Source: Lachnospiraceae bacterium (lineage in GTDB: Bacteria; Bacillota; Clostridia; Lachnospirales; Lachnospiraceae). Taken from it: a stretch of 46,809 bases of DNA. The notes beneath the pieces were generated by a model that worked only from the letters and a program-made list of their open reading frames with translations, was not told the DNA's origin and did not search any database. The stretch's first letter is position 1; the number at the start of each line of letters is the position of its first letter. Positions 33,501-42,475 of the stretch are shown piece by piece. The stretch is from assembly GCA_021202635.1 (NCBI GenBank), contig JAJQCQ010000052.1:52277-99085 (forward strand). Direction: 5' to 3'. The translations under genes were made by a program, and so were the position numbers.

Positions 33501-34193
33501 TCATGCGTTCTTATGTTCTTTCGCAATAATCAGCGAATAATACCCCGCATCATCCGGTATCTCCTCCACACTGCGGTACACCTTTTCCCCCGGCATCCCG
33601 CAGTTCTCTACCATCAGAACCTCCCGGCCGCTCTTTTGCAGCTTCTCCTTTACCTGCCCCATCTTTTTCCCGGACTTCATCAGCACATAGGTGCCCGGCT
33701 GATCCAGCTCCTGCTCCAGACGGTGTACAGCGGGCATCACATGGATGGGCTCATTCCACTCCGCCAGCGGGACATTGGCACGCGCCGCCGCCGCGCAAAA
33801 AGACGGAATCCCGCTGACCATCTCCGTGCAGTACCCGCGCGCGGAAATTCTTTTTTCTATATATAAATAGGTAGAATACACCGTCGGATCCCCCAGAGTG
33901 AGGAAGATCACATTTTTTCCTTTTTTCAGGTAAACCTCTATCTCATCTGCCGCCTCATCATGTCTGCGGTCGCGCAGCGCACGGTCATGCGTCATCGGCA
34001 TATCCAGAGACAGCAATTGTTTTTCGGACAATTCCGGCACCGCCTGTACCGCAATCTGATACGCCACCGTCTCGCGCGCATTCTCGCCCGGCAGGGCGAT
34101 CACCTCATTCTCCCGGATCAGGCGCGCGGCCTTGATCGTCATAAGCTCCGGATCGCCGGGGCCGACGCCCACACCATATAAAATACCAGTCAT
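33501..34193 (-). CDS. cbiL: Cobalt-precorrin-2 C20-methyltransferase
   Basis: A 230-residue CbiL/CobI, the first ring methylase after precorrin-2. It starts TGILYGVGVGPGDPELMTIKAARLI, the family signature. NVIFLTLGDPTVYSTYLYIEKRI and VSGIPSFCAAAARANVPLAEWNEPIHVMPA follow. The start at 34193 has AAAGGGA at suitable distance; an upstream in-frame ATG at 34244 gives an unlikely hydrophobic extension. It is the first gene of the cbiL-cbiF pair. No cobalamin riboswitch was recognised upstream, but a perfect 18-base palindrome lies at 34270-34287. Confidence 0.95.
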   Translation of the reverse strand: MTGILYGVGVGPGDPELMTIKAARLIRENEVIALPGENARETVAYQIAVQAVPELSEKQLLSLDMPMTHDRALRDRRHDEAADEIEVYLKKGKNVIFLTLGDPTVYSTYLYIEKRISARGYCTEMVSGIPSFCAAAARANVPLAEWNEPIHVMPAVHRLEQELDQPGTYVLMKSGKKMGQVKEKLQKSGREVLMVENCGMPGEKVYRSVEEIPDDAGYYSLIIAKEHKNA

Positions 34194-34269
34194 ATGAATC
34201 CCTTTCATTATTAAAATGTCATAAAATTTGAGCAAAATTCTCATGCCCGCTTCACAGGCACCACAAAAT

Positions 34270-34287
34270 AGATAAATCGATTTATCT
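34270..34287. promoter_or_regulatory. Perfect 18-base palindrome upstream of cbiL
   Basis: AGATAAATCGATTTATCT reads the same on both strands and lies 77 bases before the cbiL start, in the divergent gap. It is a candidate operator for cbiL or for the divergent gene. No known regulator is assigned. Confidence 0.5.
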
Positions 34288-34357
34288 TACCACACATTTG
34301 CGGCATCAACAACCAAAAACAGATATCCAAAGTGAAATTTTCGGCCAGAGTTTTCGC

Positions 34358-34386
34358 TTGACCCTCTCTCTCATCCCTGTTACAAT
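34358..34386 (+). promoter_or_regulatory. Predicted sigma-A promoter of the ATPase/nuclease gene
   Basis: TTGACC (34358-34363), a 17-base spacer and TACAAT (34381-34386), close to consensus. It lies 40 bases before the ATG at 34426. Confidence 0.75.
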
Positions 34387-34392
34387 CAACGT

Positions 34393-34406
34393 ATAGGTAA
34401 ACCTAT
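34393..34406 (+). promoter_or_regulatory. Operator-like palindrome at the transcription start
   Basis: ATAGGTAAACCTAT has perfect six-base arms around AA. It covers the expected transcription start, so a bound dimer would repress the gene at 34426. The binding protein is unknown. Confidence 0.55.
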
Positions 34407-34425
34407 CTGGAAAGGGGGCTCTCAT

Positions 34426-36108
34426 ATGCCAAAATCGGTCTGTATCGGCTTACAGGATTTTGAAAAAATACAGCAGCTTCAGGCATTTTATATAGATAAA
34501 ACAAGATTTATTGAGGAATGGTGGGGCGCGAAGGATGACGTCACACTCATCACTCGCCCACGCCGTTTCGGGAAAACCCTGACCATGAGTATGGTCTCCT
34601 GTTTTTTTTCAATCGAATACGCTGGAAGAACCTTGTTTGAAAATCTGAAAATCTGGGAAAATGAAGAACTACGGGAGCTGCAGGGGCACTATCCGGTGAT
34701 TTCCCTGAGTTTTTCCGACATCAAGGAAAATTCTTTTCCACAGGTTCGTAATAAAATATGCGAAAGCATTGTAGACCTGTATAACCACTTTGATTTTCTT
34801 GTCAAAGGGGATCTGCTGAACACCCGTGAAAAAGAATACTTTAACAGTGTTTCTTCCAAAATGGAAGATTCCGAGGCCTCGATCGCATTGAGGAGACTTT
34901 CCGGCTATCTGTATAAATACTATCACCAGAAGGTCATCATCCTTTTAGATGAATACGATACCCCTATGCTGGAAGCTTTTACCGGCGGCTACTGGGAAGA
35001 TCTGACCTCCTTTATGCGCAGCCTTTTCAACGCTACTTTTAAAAATAATCCTTTTATGGAACGCTCTATTTTAACTGGAATTACAAGGATCAGCAAAGAG
35101 TCCATTTTTTCTGACCTGAACAATCTCAAAGTAATCACTACAACTTCGGAAGAATACGCTGACTGCTTTGGTTTTACAGAAGCTGAGGTGTTTGCGGCAC
35201 TGGATGAATATGGCTATTCTGACAGAAAACAGGATATCAAGGACTGGTATGACGGTTTTTCCTTCGGTAATCTTACCGATATTTATAATCCCTGGTCGAT
35301 CATTAATTTTCTGGATACCGGCCGTCTGGAACCATATTGGGCAAATACGAGCTCTAATACGCTCGCAAATTCACTGATCCGCTCTGGAAGCAAAGATATA
35401 AAAGTTTCTTTCGAGTCTCTCCTGCTGGGCAAAGAAATTCGAACGCAGATTGATGAACAGATTGTCTACAATCAGCTTTCAGAAAAAGAAAGTGCCATCT
35501 GGAGCCTTTTTCTGGCCAGCGGCTACCTGAAAGCAGAGAAAAGAGAATTTGATAAGCAGACTGGACGTACCTGGTTTTACCTCTCCTTAACTAATCAGGA
35601 AGTACGTATCATGTTTGAGGATATGATACACGGCTGGTTTGCGGATTATGACAGTAATTACAATGATTTCGTGAAAGCACTTCTGCAAAACGATAGAAAA
35701 GCTATGAATGTTTATATGAATCGGGTTGCGCTGGCTACCTTCAGTTTTTTCGATACAGGTAATAAACCTTCCGAAGGAAGTGAACCAGAACGTTTTTATC
35801 ATGGTTTTGTACTCGGCCTGATCGTCGATCTCGGAAATCACTACGTTATTCAGTCCAATCGGGAAAGCGGTCTTGGACGCTATGATGTTATTCTGGAACC
35901 AAAAGATAAGAAAAATGCTGCATTTATTCTGGAGTTCAAAGTTTTCGATCCGGATGAAGAAGAATCTTTGGCAGATACTGTGAAGCGTGCTCTGCAGCAA
36001 ATTGAGGAAAAAAAATACGCAGCTTCATTAACTGCGCATGGAATTCCAGCCGACCATATCAGAAAATACGGATTTGCATTTCAGGGAAAGACAGTATTGA
36101 TTGGATGA
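34426..36108 (+). CDS. AAA-ATPase-like and PD-(D/E)XK nuclease domain protein
   Basis: A 560-residue protein of the family that joins an AAA-ATPase-like domain to a C-terminal PD-(D/E)XK nuclease-like domain. The N-terminus has GLQDFEKIQQLQAFYIDKTRFIEE, and Walker A is RPRRFGKTLTMSM near residue 46. Walker B is VIILLDEYDTPMLEA near 174, followed by GITRISKESIFSDLNN. The C-terminal part has GRYDVILEPKDKKNAAFILEFKVF, with Asp and Glu-x-Lys as in the nuclease core. Such genes are numerous in Bacteroidetes and Clostridia and their role is not known. It has its own strong promoter and an operator-like palindrome. It is a different family from the ATPase at 31371. Confidence 0.92.
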   Translation: MPKSVCIGLQDFEKIQQLQAFYIDKTRFIEEWWGAKDDVTLITRPRRFGKTLTMSMVSCFFSIEYAGRTLFENLKIWENEELRELQGHYPVISLSFSDIKENSFPQVRNKICESIVDLYNHFDFLVKGDLLNTREKEYFNSVSSKMEDSEASIALRRLSGYLYKYYHQKVIILLDEYDTPMLEAFTGGYWEDLTSFMRSLFNATFKNNPFMERSILTGITRISKESIFSDLNNLKVITTTSEEYADCFGFTEAEVFAALDEYGYSDRKQDIKDWYDGFSFGNLTDIYNPWSIINFLDTGRLEPYWANTSSNTLANSLIRSGSKDIKVSFESLLLGKEIRTQIDEQIVYNQLSEKESAIWSLFLASGYLKAEKREFDKQTGRTWFYLSLTNQEVRIMFEDMIHGWFADYDSNYNDFVKALLQNDRKAMNVYMNRVALATFSFFDTGNKPSEGSEPERFYHGFVLGLIVDLGNHYVIQSNRESGLGRYDVILEPKDKKNAAFILEFKVFDPDEEESLADTVKRALQQIEEKKYAASLTAHGIPADHIRKYGFAFQGKTVLIG

Positions 36109-36121
36109 TTCATAAGCGTAT

Positions 36122-36143
36122 AGGAGGCGACATGTCGCCTCCT
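36122..36143. terminator. Perfect 22-base palindrome between convergent genes
   Basis: AGGAGGCGACA (36122-36132) is followed directly by its reverse complement (36133-36143). It lies 14 bases after one stop and ten bases from the other, where a bidirectional terminator is expected. There is no clear T-run on either side, and a zero-base loop would open by several bases. Confidence 0.5.
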
Positions 36144-36152
36144 GCCCAAAAA

Positions 36153-36725
36153 TTATTTGTTTTCTTCCATTTCCGTTTCCACCGTCTCCGGAAATATAAT
36201 CTTATTCACCACAAAAAAGATGACCATGGAAACTCCGCCATTCAGCACAGTTGTGCCGATGTTGTAGATAAAATCCGGAACGAAAAGCCCGGCCACCGCC
36301 ACCCAGATACAATTGATCGAGTTAACGATACAGGTGATCACCAGAAATGCGGCTGTATACCATACAATCTGTTTTGCCAGATGCCCTTTGCTGCGGAATA
36401 CGAAATTTTTCTGGATCGGGAAATTGATGCATTCTCCCAGCGTCATCGCAGTCATGTAAGCGCAGAAATACGGCAGACCGCCGTGCGCCACATCATAACC
36501 GAGGATGTTCCACTTAAAGGTTTCCCCAAACAGGGTCATCTCAATTCCCGGCCAGCCAAAATCTACCATTGGCAGCCCCGAAAAAGCATTTGGCAAAAAC
36601 TGCAGCATCAGATATTTGATGAAGGTTATCAGATAGCAGACGATTACATACAGGCCGCCTTCCCGAACCCATTTGGCAGCTCCCGGATATTTTTCCTGGA
36701 ATTTTGTCCAGAATTGCAGCTTCAT
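36153..36725 (-). CDS. GtrA-like membrane protein
   Basis: A 190-residue protein with four hydrophobic segments (about 24-45, 80-100, 118-143 and 150-173). INFPIQKNFVFRSK between helices two and three is the GtrA-family signature (NF-x-x-x-K/R-x-x-V-F). GtrA-like proteins help move lipid-linked sugars across the membrane in wall or surface polysaccharide pathways. The long insertion after helix one (residues 46-78) is unusual for this small family. It follows the GH3 gene by 154 bases on the same strand. Confidence 0.75.
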   Translation of the reverse strand: MKLQFWTKFQEKYPGAAKWVREGGLYVIVCYLITFIKYLMLQFLPNAFSGLPMVDFGWPGIEMTLFGETFKWNILGYDVAHGGLPYFCAYMTAMTLGECINFPIQKNFVFRSKGHLAKQIVWYTAAFLVITCIVNSINCIWVAVAGLFVPDFIYNIGTTVLNGGVSMVIFFVVNKIIFPETVETEMEENK

Positions 36726-36879
36726 TCTTCTCCAAACCTCCCCTTTCTTCGCACTGAAACAGTTACTGTCTCTATTTTTCTGTCAAAACTGTGGAGGTGC
36801 GCCTGGCACTGGTGTGGACGGAAAGAATTTCTCCGTATTGCCAGTGCCTGCGCTTCAAACATGTAATGAAAAAAATTTA

Positions 36880-39800
36880 TTAACTCGCGGAACTCTTTTT
36901 CCTCTTTATCAGGACAATTTTTGACCCAATCAGAAGAATCTCCACTGCCACAAACGCGATAATCAGTCCTCTGTAAATGCTGTTAAACATCAGATCCATG
37001 TAATTGGTCGTGTCGATTTCTTTTCCGCTTGTGTAGTAGCCGCTGTTTGCGATGGTATAGAGGATGTTTTTGCACGCCTGCCGCATCGCAATCGCCAGCG
37101 TTGCGCTGTCATCATCCAGCTGATTGGATTCGTAGGTACCGAACGCCAGCATCATATCGTTTCCGTTGCGGACACTGTTGTCGGTTATCATAAATCCGTA
37201 GGAACCGTCATAGTCCGAAATGACCATTCCTTCAAATCCCCATTCCTCCCGCAGGACTCCATTTAGCAGATCGTCATTCGCGCAGGACGGCGTCGTTCCG
37301 ATCCAGTTATAGGAGGACATGACCGCTACGGATGTCCCCTCAAAATTCTTCAGGGCGATCTCAAACGGTTTCAGATAGATTTCGCGGATCGTCTGCTCTG
37401 ACGCGTACGTCAGCAGCACGGCTGTCCGGTTCAGCTCCTGGTCATTCAGGGCAAAATGCTTGATGTAGGAATACACGCCAAGCTCAGCCGCACCATTCAT
37501 TTCACCGACCGCCATATATCCGGCCAGCACACCGTCTTCGGAAAAGTACTCAAAATTCCGCCCGCCAAACGCGCTGCGATGCGTGTCGCAGGCCGGTCCA
37601 TACCAGCCATAGTTCTCCGCCTCCGCGAATTCGGAACCCATGGAGATTCCAATCTCATAAGCCAGATCCTTATTCCAGGTCTGCGCGATCATCACCTCAG
37701 ACGGATAGGTGGTGCCGTAAGATCCGGTCATATAATTATTCAGGCCTGCCGGTCCATCGCTGTCAGAGGTCGCCACTTTTCCGACAGAGGTAATCTCTGA
37801 TGTACCCCAGCCGCCGGTATTGACCAGTGTATTCATGTCATCCCAGGAAAGCTGATCCAGCAGATCCTCCCACTGCTCATCGTCATAATCCAGGCCAGTC
37901 ATATCCGCCAGGGTCAGACCGTTATCCGCCTCCATGGTCGGCATCTCGTCATCCTCATTGTCGTACAGGGTGCTGTCATACGTGCCCATCAGATTCGCGG
38001 CCACCGCATCCATCGTCTCATCATCCATCTCATACGCGGAATCATCCGGTGCCGCGCATGCCTCGTCATAATTTGCGAAGCCATCCGCACGGGAGAGGGT
38101 CACAAAATCACCGTTGGAGTAATCTTCAAAACGATTGGTCGCCGCAGTTTCGTCACTGTCACGCCCCTCCTCAGAATAATCAATATCTTCACTTACCGTA
38201 AATGTTTCCTCATCGCATACCGTATGCGAATCCGAACGAACAGAGATGGTATATTCACCGGCCTCCAGGATATACCCGCCGCCTTCCACTTTGATCTCAG
38301 AAGAATCATAGCTGGCCATATCTTCCTTCGCGATGGAAAAATAGATCAGCTCCGACTCGCCCGGCTCCAGCTCAGAGGTTTTGGCAAAATCAATTAAATT
38401 TACACTCGCTTTTTCAATTCCGCCATTCGTGTAGGGCGGTGTATAATAAATCTCTACCACATCACGGCCGGCCACATCGCCGGTATTCGTCACCGAAACC
38501 GTAAACGTGATCTCGTCCCCATCATCCTTAAAATTCGTGATCTCTTTTTCAAACGTTGTATAGCTCAGTCCATATCCAAACGGATACTGCACTTCTTCGT
38601 CGTAATCAATCACTCCGTCGTCTGAAGCGGTTTCGTAATACTTATATCCGACATATATCCCTTCCACATAATTGACAAAGGCGATGGTTCCCTGATACGT
38701 GCTGTCCGCATCGGCTGTCGTCTCCACCAGTTCATCTACATTCGTATAGGTATTCACGCCTATGTTATTTGCACTCGGGGTCGACAGCAGGTCATACACA
38801 AACGTGTCCGCCAGGCGCCCGGAAGGATTCACGGTTCCATTCAGAATTTCACCGATAGCTTCGAAGCCGGTCGTCCCTGCAGCCGGAACATACAGAGCCG
38901 CGTTGATCTGCTCATACTCCTCCAGCCATCCAAGCTCCATCGGATTGCTTGCATTGATGATGACAATGACATTATCAAAATTCTCACATACCAGCTCGAT
39001 CATTGCTTCCTCGGTATTGCTCAGTTCAAGGTAATGCTCTCCCTCATCAAAATCATCGTAATCGCCATTGTTGGTATAAGTCACCTTGGTGTACGGATAA
39101 GTATCCGGAACGATCGAGACTTCTTCTGACACATCGTAGGTCCCATCAATTACTGCCTTCATATCGGTCGGCAGATCATAGTTCTCCCCGCCGCCGCGGG
39201 CAATCACGATAATCGCCGTATCAGAAAATTCTAACGCCTCTTCCATAATTTCATCCGTATAATAGTCCACCGTCGGCTCCGGAAGCGTCATATCCTGCCC
39301 ATACATATCCGCCCCTGGGCGTTCCGCGCAATATTCCGTATACATATCAATCAGAGTCTGATTGTACGTATATCCTGCGTCCACCAGAGACTGCAGAATA
39401 TCCACGCTTGCCGCAGCGCCCGAATCAGAGGAGCCCGTACCGCCGACATATGGCTGCGTCACCGCCCAGCCAAACACATTCACATTTGTTGTGTCACTTG
39501 AAAGCGGCAGTGCGTCGTCATCATTTTTCAGAAGGACAATGCCCTCCTCGCCGATTGTCTGAATCGTCTCCACACTCTGCGCTACCACATCGTCCGCCAG
39601 CTCCACCGTAGACGCATTCATATAGGTAGAAATAACCGTTTTCAACGGACCATAGCAGACACCGTGCGCAACCACCGCTACCAAAACCAGATACGCAACC
39701 ACCGTCTGTACGCGCGCAAACCATCTCCATCCTTTTTTTAATTTTGCTGCTGCGAACATGACGACAATCACGGCCACCAGTCCCACAAGCAAAATCACCA

Positions 39801-39900
39801 GATAATTGGCCGCAGCGTTCAGATAGGTCAGAATATCCGCGTAGCTGACACCCATGGGCAGCAATATCTTAGATAATAAATTCGCTAATATTTCCATCAT
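36880..39900 (-). CDS. Domain-permuted GH3 glycosidase with membrane helices at both ends
   Basis: A 1006-residue glycoside hydrolase family 3 enzyme whose domain order is reversed. Normally the TIM barrel comes first, then the alpha/beta sandwich, then FnIII. Here two N-terminal helices (about 32-52 and 66-84) lead to the sandwich domain (EEGIVLLKNDDDALPL at 119-133). An FnIII domain follows (GLSYTTFEKEITNF, VSVTNTGDVAGRDVVEIYY), and then the barrel at about 680-960 with DGPAGLN, GGRNFEYFSEDG, IKHFALNDQE and nucleophile Asp896 in VISDYDG. A last helix (about 978-1000) ends with KRKK inside. Such permuted enzymes are known from Ruminococcus albus and Butyrivibrio as beta-glucosidases. With helices at both ends, the catalytic part should face outside, tethered twice. 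Substrate unproven. Confidence 0.88.
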   Translation of the reverse strand: MMEILANLLSKILLPMGVSYADILTYLNAAANYLVILLVGLVAVIVVMFAAAKLKKGWRWFARVQTVVAYLVLVAVVAHGVCYGPLKTVISTYMNASTVELADDVVAQSVETIQTIGEEGIVLLKNDDDALPLSSDTTNVNVFGWAVTQPYVGGTGSSDSGAAASVDILQSLVDAGYTYNQTLIDMYTEYCAERPGADMYGQDMTLPEPTVDYYTDEIMEEALEFSDTAIIVIARGGGENYDLPTDMKAVIDGTYDVSEEVSIVPDTYPYTKVTYTNNGDYDDFDEGEHYLELSNTEEAMIELVCENFDNVIVIINASNPMELGWLEEYEQINAALYVPAAGTTGFEAIGEILNGTVNPSGRLADTFVYDLLSTPSANNIGVNTYTNVDELVETTADADSTYQGTIAFVNYVEGIYVGYKYYETASDDGVIDYDEEVQYPFGYGLSYTTFEKEITNFKDDGDEITFTVSVTNTGDVAGRDVVEIYYTPPYTNGGIEKASVNLIDFAKTSELEPGESELIYFSIAKEDMASYDSSEIKVEGGGYILEAGEYTISVRSDSHTVCDEETFTVSEDIDYSEEGRDSDETAATNRFEDYSNGDFVTLSRADGFANYDEACAAPDDSAYEMDDETMDAVAANLMGTYDSTLYDNEDDEMPTMEADNGLTLADMTGLDYDDEQWEDLLDQLSWDDMNTLVNTGGWGTSEITSVGKVATSDSDGPAGLNNYMTGSYGTTYPSEVMIAQTWNKDLAYEIGISMGSEFAEAENYGWYGPACDTHRSAFGGRNFEYFSEDGVLAGYMAVGEMNGAAELGVYSYIKHFALNDQELNRTAVLLTYASEQTIREIYLKPFEIALKNFEGTSVAVMSSYNWIGTTPSCANDDLLNGVLREEWGFEGMVISDYDGSYGFMITDNSVRNGNDMMLAFGTYESNQLDDDSATLAIAMRQACKNILYTIANSGYYTSGKEIDTTNYMDLMFNSIYRGLIIAFVAVEILLIGSKIVLIKRKKSSAS

Positions 39901-39982
39901 TCTGTTTCACCCCATATTTCCGAAAGACCCGCCCATCCTGGCGGACGAACGGGCCTCTCCTGAAAATTCTGACTTTATCTGA

Positions 39983-40870
39983 TTACGCCTCATTTCCCAA
40001 CGCTGCTACACCATAAGTTTCTGTTCTCTCATCACTGATTACGCCAGACCAGTTCAGGCCAAAGGTGAAATCATAAGTGTTTCCTTCCGAGTCAACATGA
40101 CACTCCACATCTCTGGAAACATCCGGAGCCTGCTCTTCCACTGTCTCCATATCTGCCGGAATCTGGAACGGAAGTAAGCCGGACGGTTCCGCCTTGCCTG
40201 TTACAATGTTGTAAATCGCGTCATCCACCAGATCCTGATTGTTTGCAGAGCAGGAGGTAGAAGAAACAATGTTGAAGTTGAGCAGAATTACATCCACCTG
40301 ATCCTCAAATTCAGATACAACCATCGGATTCGTACAATCAATGCATACAATCACATGCTCACAGTTTTCCGCAGCATACAAAATCGTCTCCAGATCCTGC
40401 GTATTTGTTACCGTAACTGTCTGTCCATAATAAGAGCGGTCTTCTTCTTCCGTTACATACTGCGTACCGTAAGGAGTTTCCAGTGCAGACTCTGTAACGC
40501 CGTTCGCAAAAGCTTCTTTTGCCGCTTCATTCGTCACGGTATATTCTCCATACTGCAATGAAACAGGAAGATATTCGCCCGTCTCCTCATCATAACCGTC
40601 ATTATGCTCCGGTGAATTTACTCTTACAAGCGCGTAGTCAACCGAAGCGAGTTCATCTGCCGAAGCTCTTGTGAGTGTTTCCCCGTCATAGCTGTCCGTT
40701 ACCACCTCAAAATAATTAGCCGCGTAATCCAGATCCGCCAGAGATTCCCAGCTGTCCGCAGACGCGTCATAGATATACGGAATATATACGACCGGCTTAT
40801 CTTCCGATGTAGATTCCTGAATCAGGTTCCCTGCGTTCTTTATCATGATAATAGCCAGCGATAGATTCAT
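39983..40870 (-). CDS. C-terminal part of a frameshifted GH3 glycosidase
   Basis: These 295 residues form the second (alpha/beta sandwich) domain of the GH3 enzyme whose first domain is encoded just upstream in another frame. It begins SLAIIMIKNAGNLIQ, which corresponds to the internal domain-2 start (xxAxxMLKNxGxxLP), and not to a natural protein start. It continues with YALVRVNSPE, CEHVIVCIDCTNPMVVSEF and GLLPFQIPADM. The ATG at 40870 has no ribosome binding site. Removing one base near 40858-40866 would join it to the upstream part as GYESSLAIIMIKNAG. It is therefore a fragment of a disrupted gene, unless the shift is a sequencing error or programmed. Confidence 0.75.
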   Translation of the reverse strand: MNLSLAIIMIKNAGNLIQESTSEDKPVVYIPYIYDASADSWESLADLDYAANYFEVVTDSYDGETLTRASADELASVDYALVRVNSPEHNDGYDEETGEYLPVSLQYGEYTVTNEAAKEAFANGVTESALETPYGTQYVTEEEDRSYYGQTVTVTNTQDLETILYAAENCEHVIVCIDCTNPMVVSEFEDQVDVILLNFNIVSSTSCSANNQDLVDDAIYNIVTGKAEPSGLLPFQIPADMETVEEQAPDVSRDVECHVDSEGNTYDFTFGLNWSGVISDERTETYGVAALGNEA

Positions 40871-42368
40871 ATCCGGCGGCAGAAGCCTCCTCTGTATTTA
40901 CTACTTCATTAATATATTCTTCTGAAACATAAGCATTATCGAAAAGACCAATACGGAAATAATTGAGCATCAGTCGATAAACCGACTCATCAATTCTTTC
41001 TTTCATATAATCCTCGCCGTATTCCTCAACACCCAGCTGATATGCCTCCAGGATGTCTGTCGGATCCGACTGGCCACCGAAACGGTCTACGCCCGCGATA
41101 ATGGCTTTCAGATATCTTTCAGGAACACTCAAGTCTTCCACACCATAGCACTTCCCGCCATCCTCTAAATCTGTAACGATTTCAAAATCTGAGCTGATGA
41201 CGCCTTCAAAACCAAGTTCATCCCGCAGAACATCCTGCAGCAGATAATCACTGAAACCACCACCAACTTCTTCATCATCCAGCGGATTCCCATCAGAGCC
41301 AATCAAAACGGAATAGCAGGGCATAACACCGGAAACCTGACCGGTCGCCCCGGAAAGACTCATTGCGTTTCTAAACGGTGTCAGAAGCGTATCCATACTC
41401 CCCTCTGTCGGATAAATCAGGTATTTTCCATAGCTATCATGGGAATCTCTTCCTCCTTCATCCGAACCTTCACCCGGGAAGTGTTTTATCTGTGTAAGCA
41501 CACTGTCTGTCCCCCAGCCAAGATCATTTCCATCCTCATCAAAAGTGGACTGGAAGCCATTTAAGAAGGAAGAAATCATGTCAGATGTAAGCTGCGGATC
41601 CTCTCCAAGCGTCTGCAGAAAACGAGCCCATCTCGGATCTGTCGCTACATCCGCCTGCGGCGCCATCGCTCCGGAGATACCAAGCGCTCTCATTTCCAGA
41701 GAAAGCTGTTTGCCTGACTCAAAAGCAAAATCCGTTGACATCGTAGCTGCAAGAGACAGAGCATGCGCCCAGTTCGATGTTAGTGTCGTCACCGCACTGA
41801 TCTCCGCACAGAATTCAACCGGAATACCATAGGCGTCCTGTGCCTCCACATAAGCCTGTGCCTTATTAATATACTGGCTCCAGGTATCTGTGGCAATCAG
41901 CGAAAACGGAGTACAGGAAGCTCGCAGTCCGGCATCCAGTCTCTCTGTTATCGTATCAATTTCGCCAGCCACATAACTGAAATCATAAAGTCCCAGCAGC
42001 ATCAGCGGAAGCTCATCCTGCACGTCCATCAACGAAACCAGATTCTCCGCTCTTGTCTCGGGATCCAGACGCCAGTCCTCATAATCATCCAGTTCGCCAT
42101 TGCCGTTCAGGTCTTTAAATGCATAGCCATCCACCTCAATCAGAGTCACACCAGAGTCCGCAGAATAGCCAAGCGTCGCGCCATCTTCATTTACTACCTT
42201 AATCCAGCCGTCCGCTGTCAAAGTCGCTGTATATTTTTCTCCGCTTGCTACAATATCTCCCGCTGCTGTTTCTTCTGCGTAAGCCGTTCCCGGAATCATT
42301 CCCAGCGCCATCGTAAACGCGCCCGCTGCTGAGCCTCTCAGAAAGTCTTTTCTGGTAATTTTTTTCAT
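40797..42368 (-). CDS. N-terminal part of a frameshifted secreted GH3 glycosidase
   Basis: These 523 residues carry an export signal (KKITRKDFLRGSAAGAFTMALGMIPGTAYA), Tat-like with Arg-Lys in place of Arg-Arg. The GH3 TIM barrel follows: DYEDWRLDPETRAENLVSLM, GISGAMAPQADVATDPRW, LGEDPQL, IKHFPGEGSDEGG and nucleophile Asp in GVISSDFEIVTD. The reading then runs out of frame at ASAAGYE, and ends with a nonsense tail from about 40860 to 40797, overlapping the second part. Domain order is normal, unlike the adjacent GH3. AGGAGG precedes the ATG at 42368. If the frameshift is real the enzyme lacks its second domain and is probably inactive. Confidence 0.85.
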   Translation of the reverse strand: MKKITRKDFLRGSAAGAFTMALGMIPGTAYAEETAAGDIVASGEKYTATLTADGWIKVVNEDGATLGYSADSGVTLIEVDGYAFKDLNGNGELDDYEDWRLDPETRAENLVSLMDVQDELPLMLLGLYDFSYVAGEIDTITERLDAGLRASCTPFSLIATDTWSQYINKAQAYVEAQDAYGIPVEFCAEISAVTTLTSNWAHALSLAATMSTDFAFESGKQLSLEMRALGISGAMAPQADVATDPRWARFLQTLGEDPQLTSDMISSFLNGFQSTFDEDGNDLGWGTDSVLTQIKHFPGEGSDEGGRDSHDSYGKYLIYPTEGSMDTLLTPFRNAMSLSGATGQVSGVMPCYSVLIGSDGNPLDDEEVGGGFSDYLLQDVLRDELGFEGVISSDFEIVTDLEDGGKCYGVEDLSVPERYLKAIIAGVDRFGGQSDPTDILEAYQLGVEEYGEDYMKERIDESVYRLMLNYFRIGLFDNAYVSEEYINEVVNTEEASAAGYESIAGYYHDKERREPDSGIYIGR

Positions 42369-42475
42369 GGTTTTGTTCCTCCTTTTTTGCTGCGGATTTT
42401 CTCTGTCACATACAGGAAATTCGCTCTTCATTTTCTTTGTATATAAAGAAACTCCTCCGGTTTCTCCATATTATG

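Noticed and set aside
34194-34425. Cobalamin riboswitch upstream of cbiL
   Set aside because: I looked for the B12-box and conserved core helices here and before cbiG, cbiJ-cbiE-cbiT, cbiA and cobT and did not recognise them. A covariance search would be decisive.
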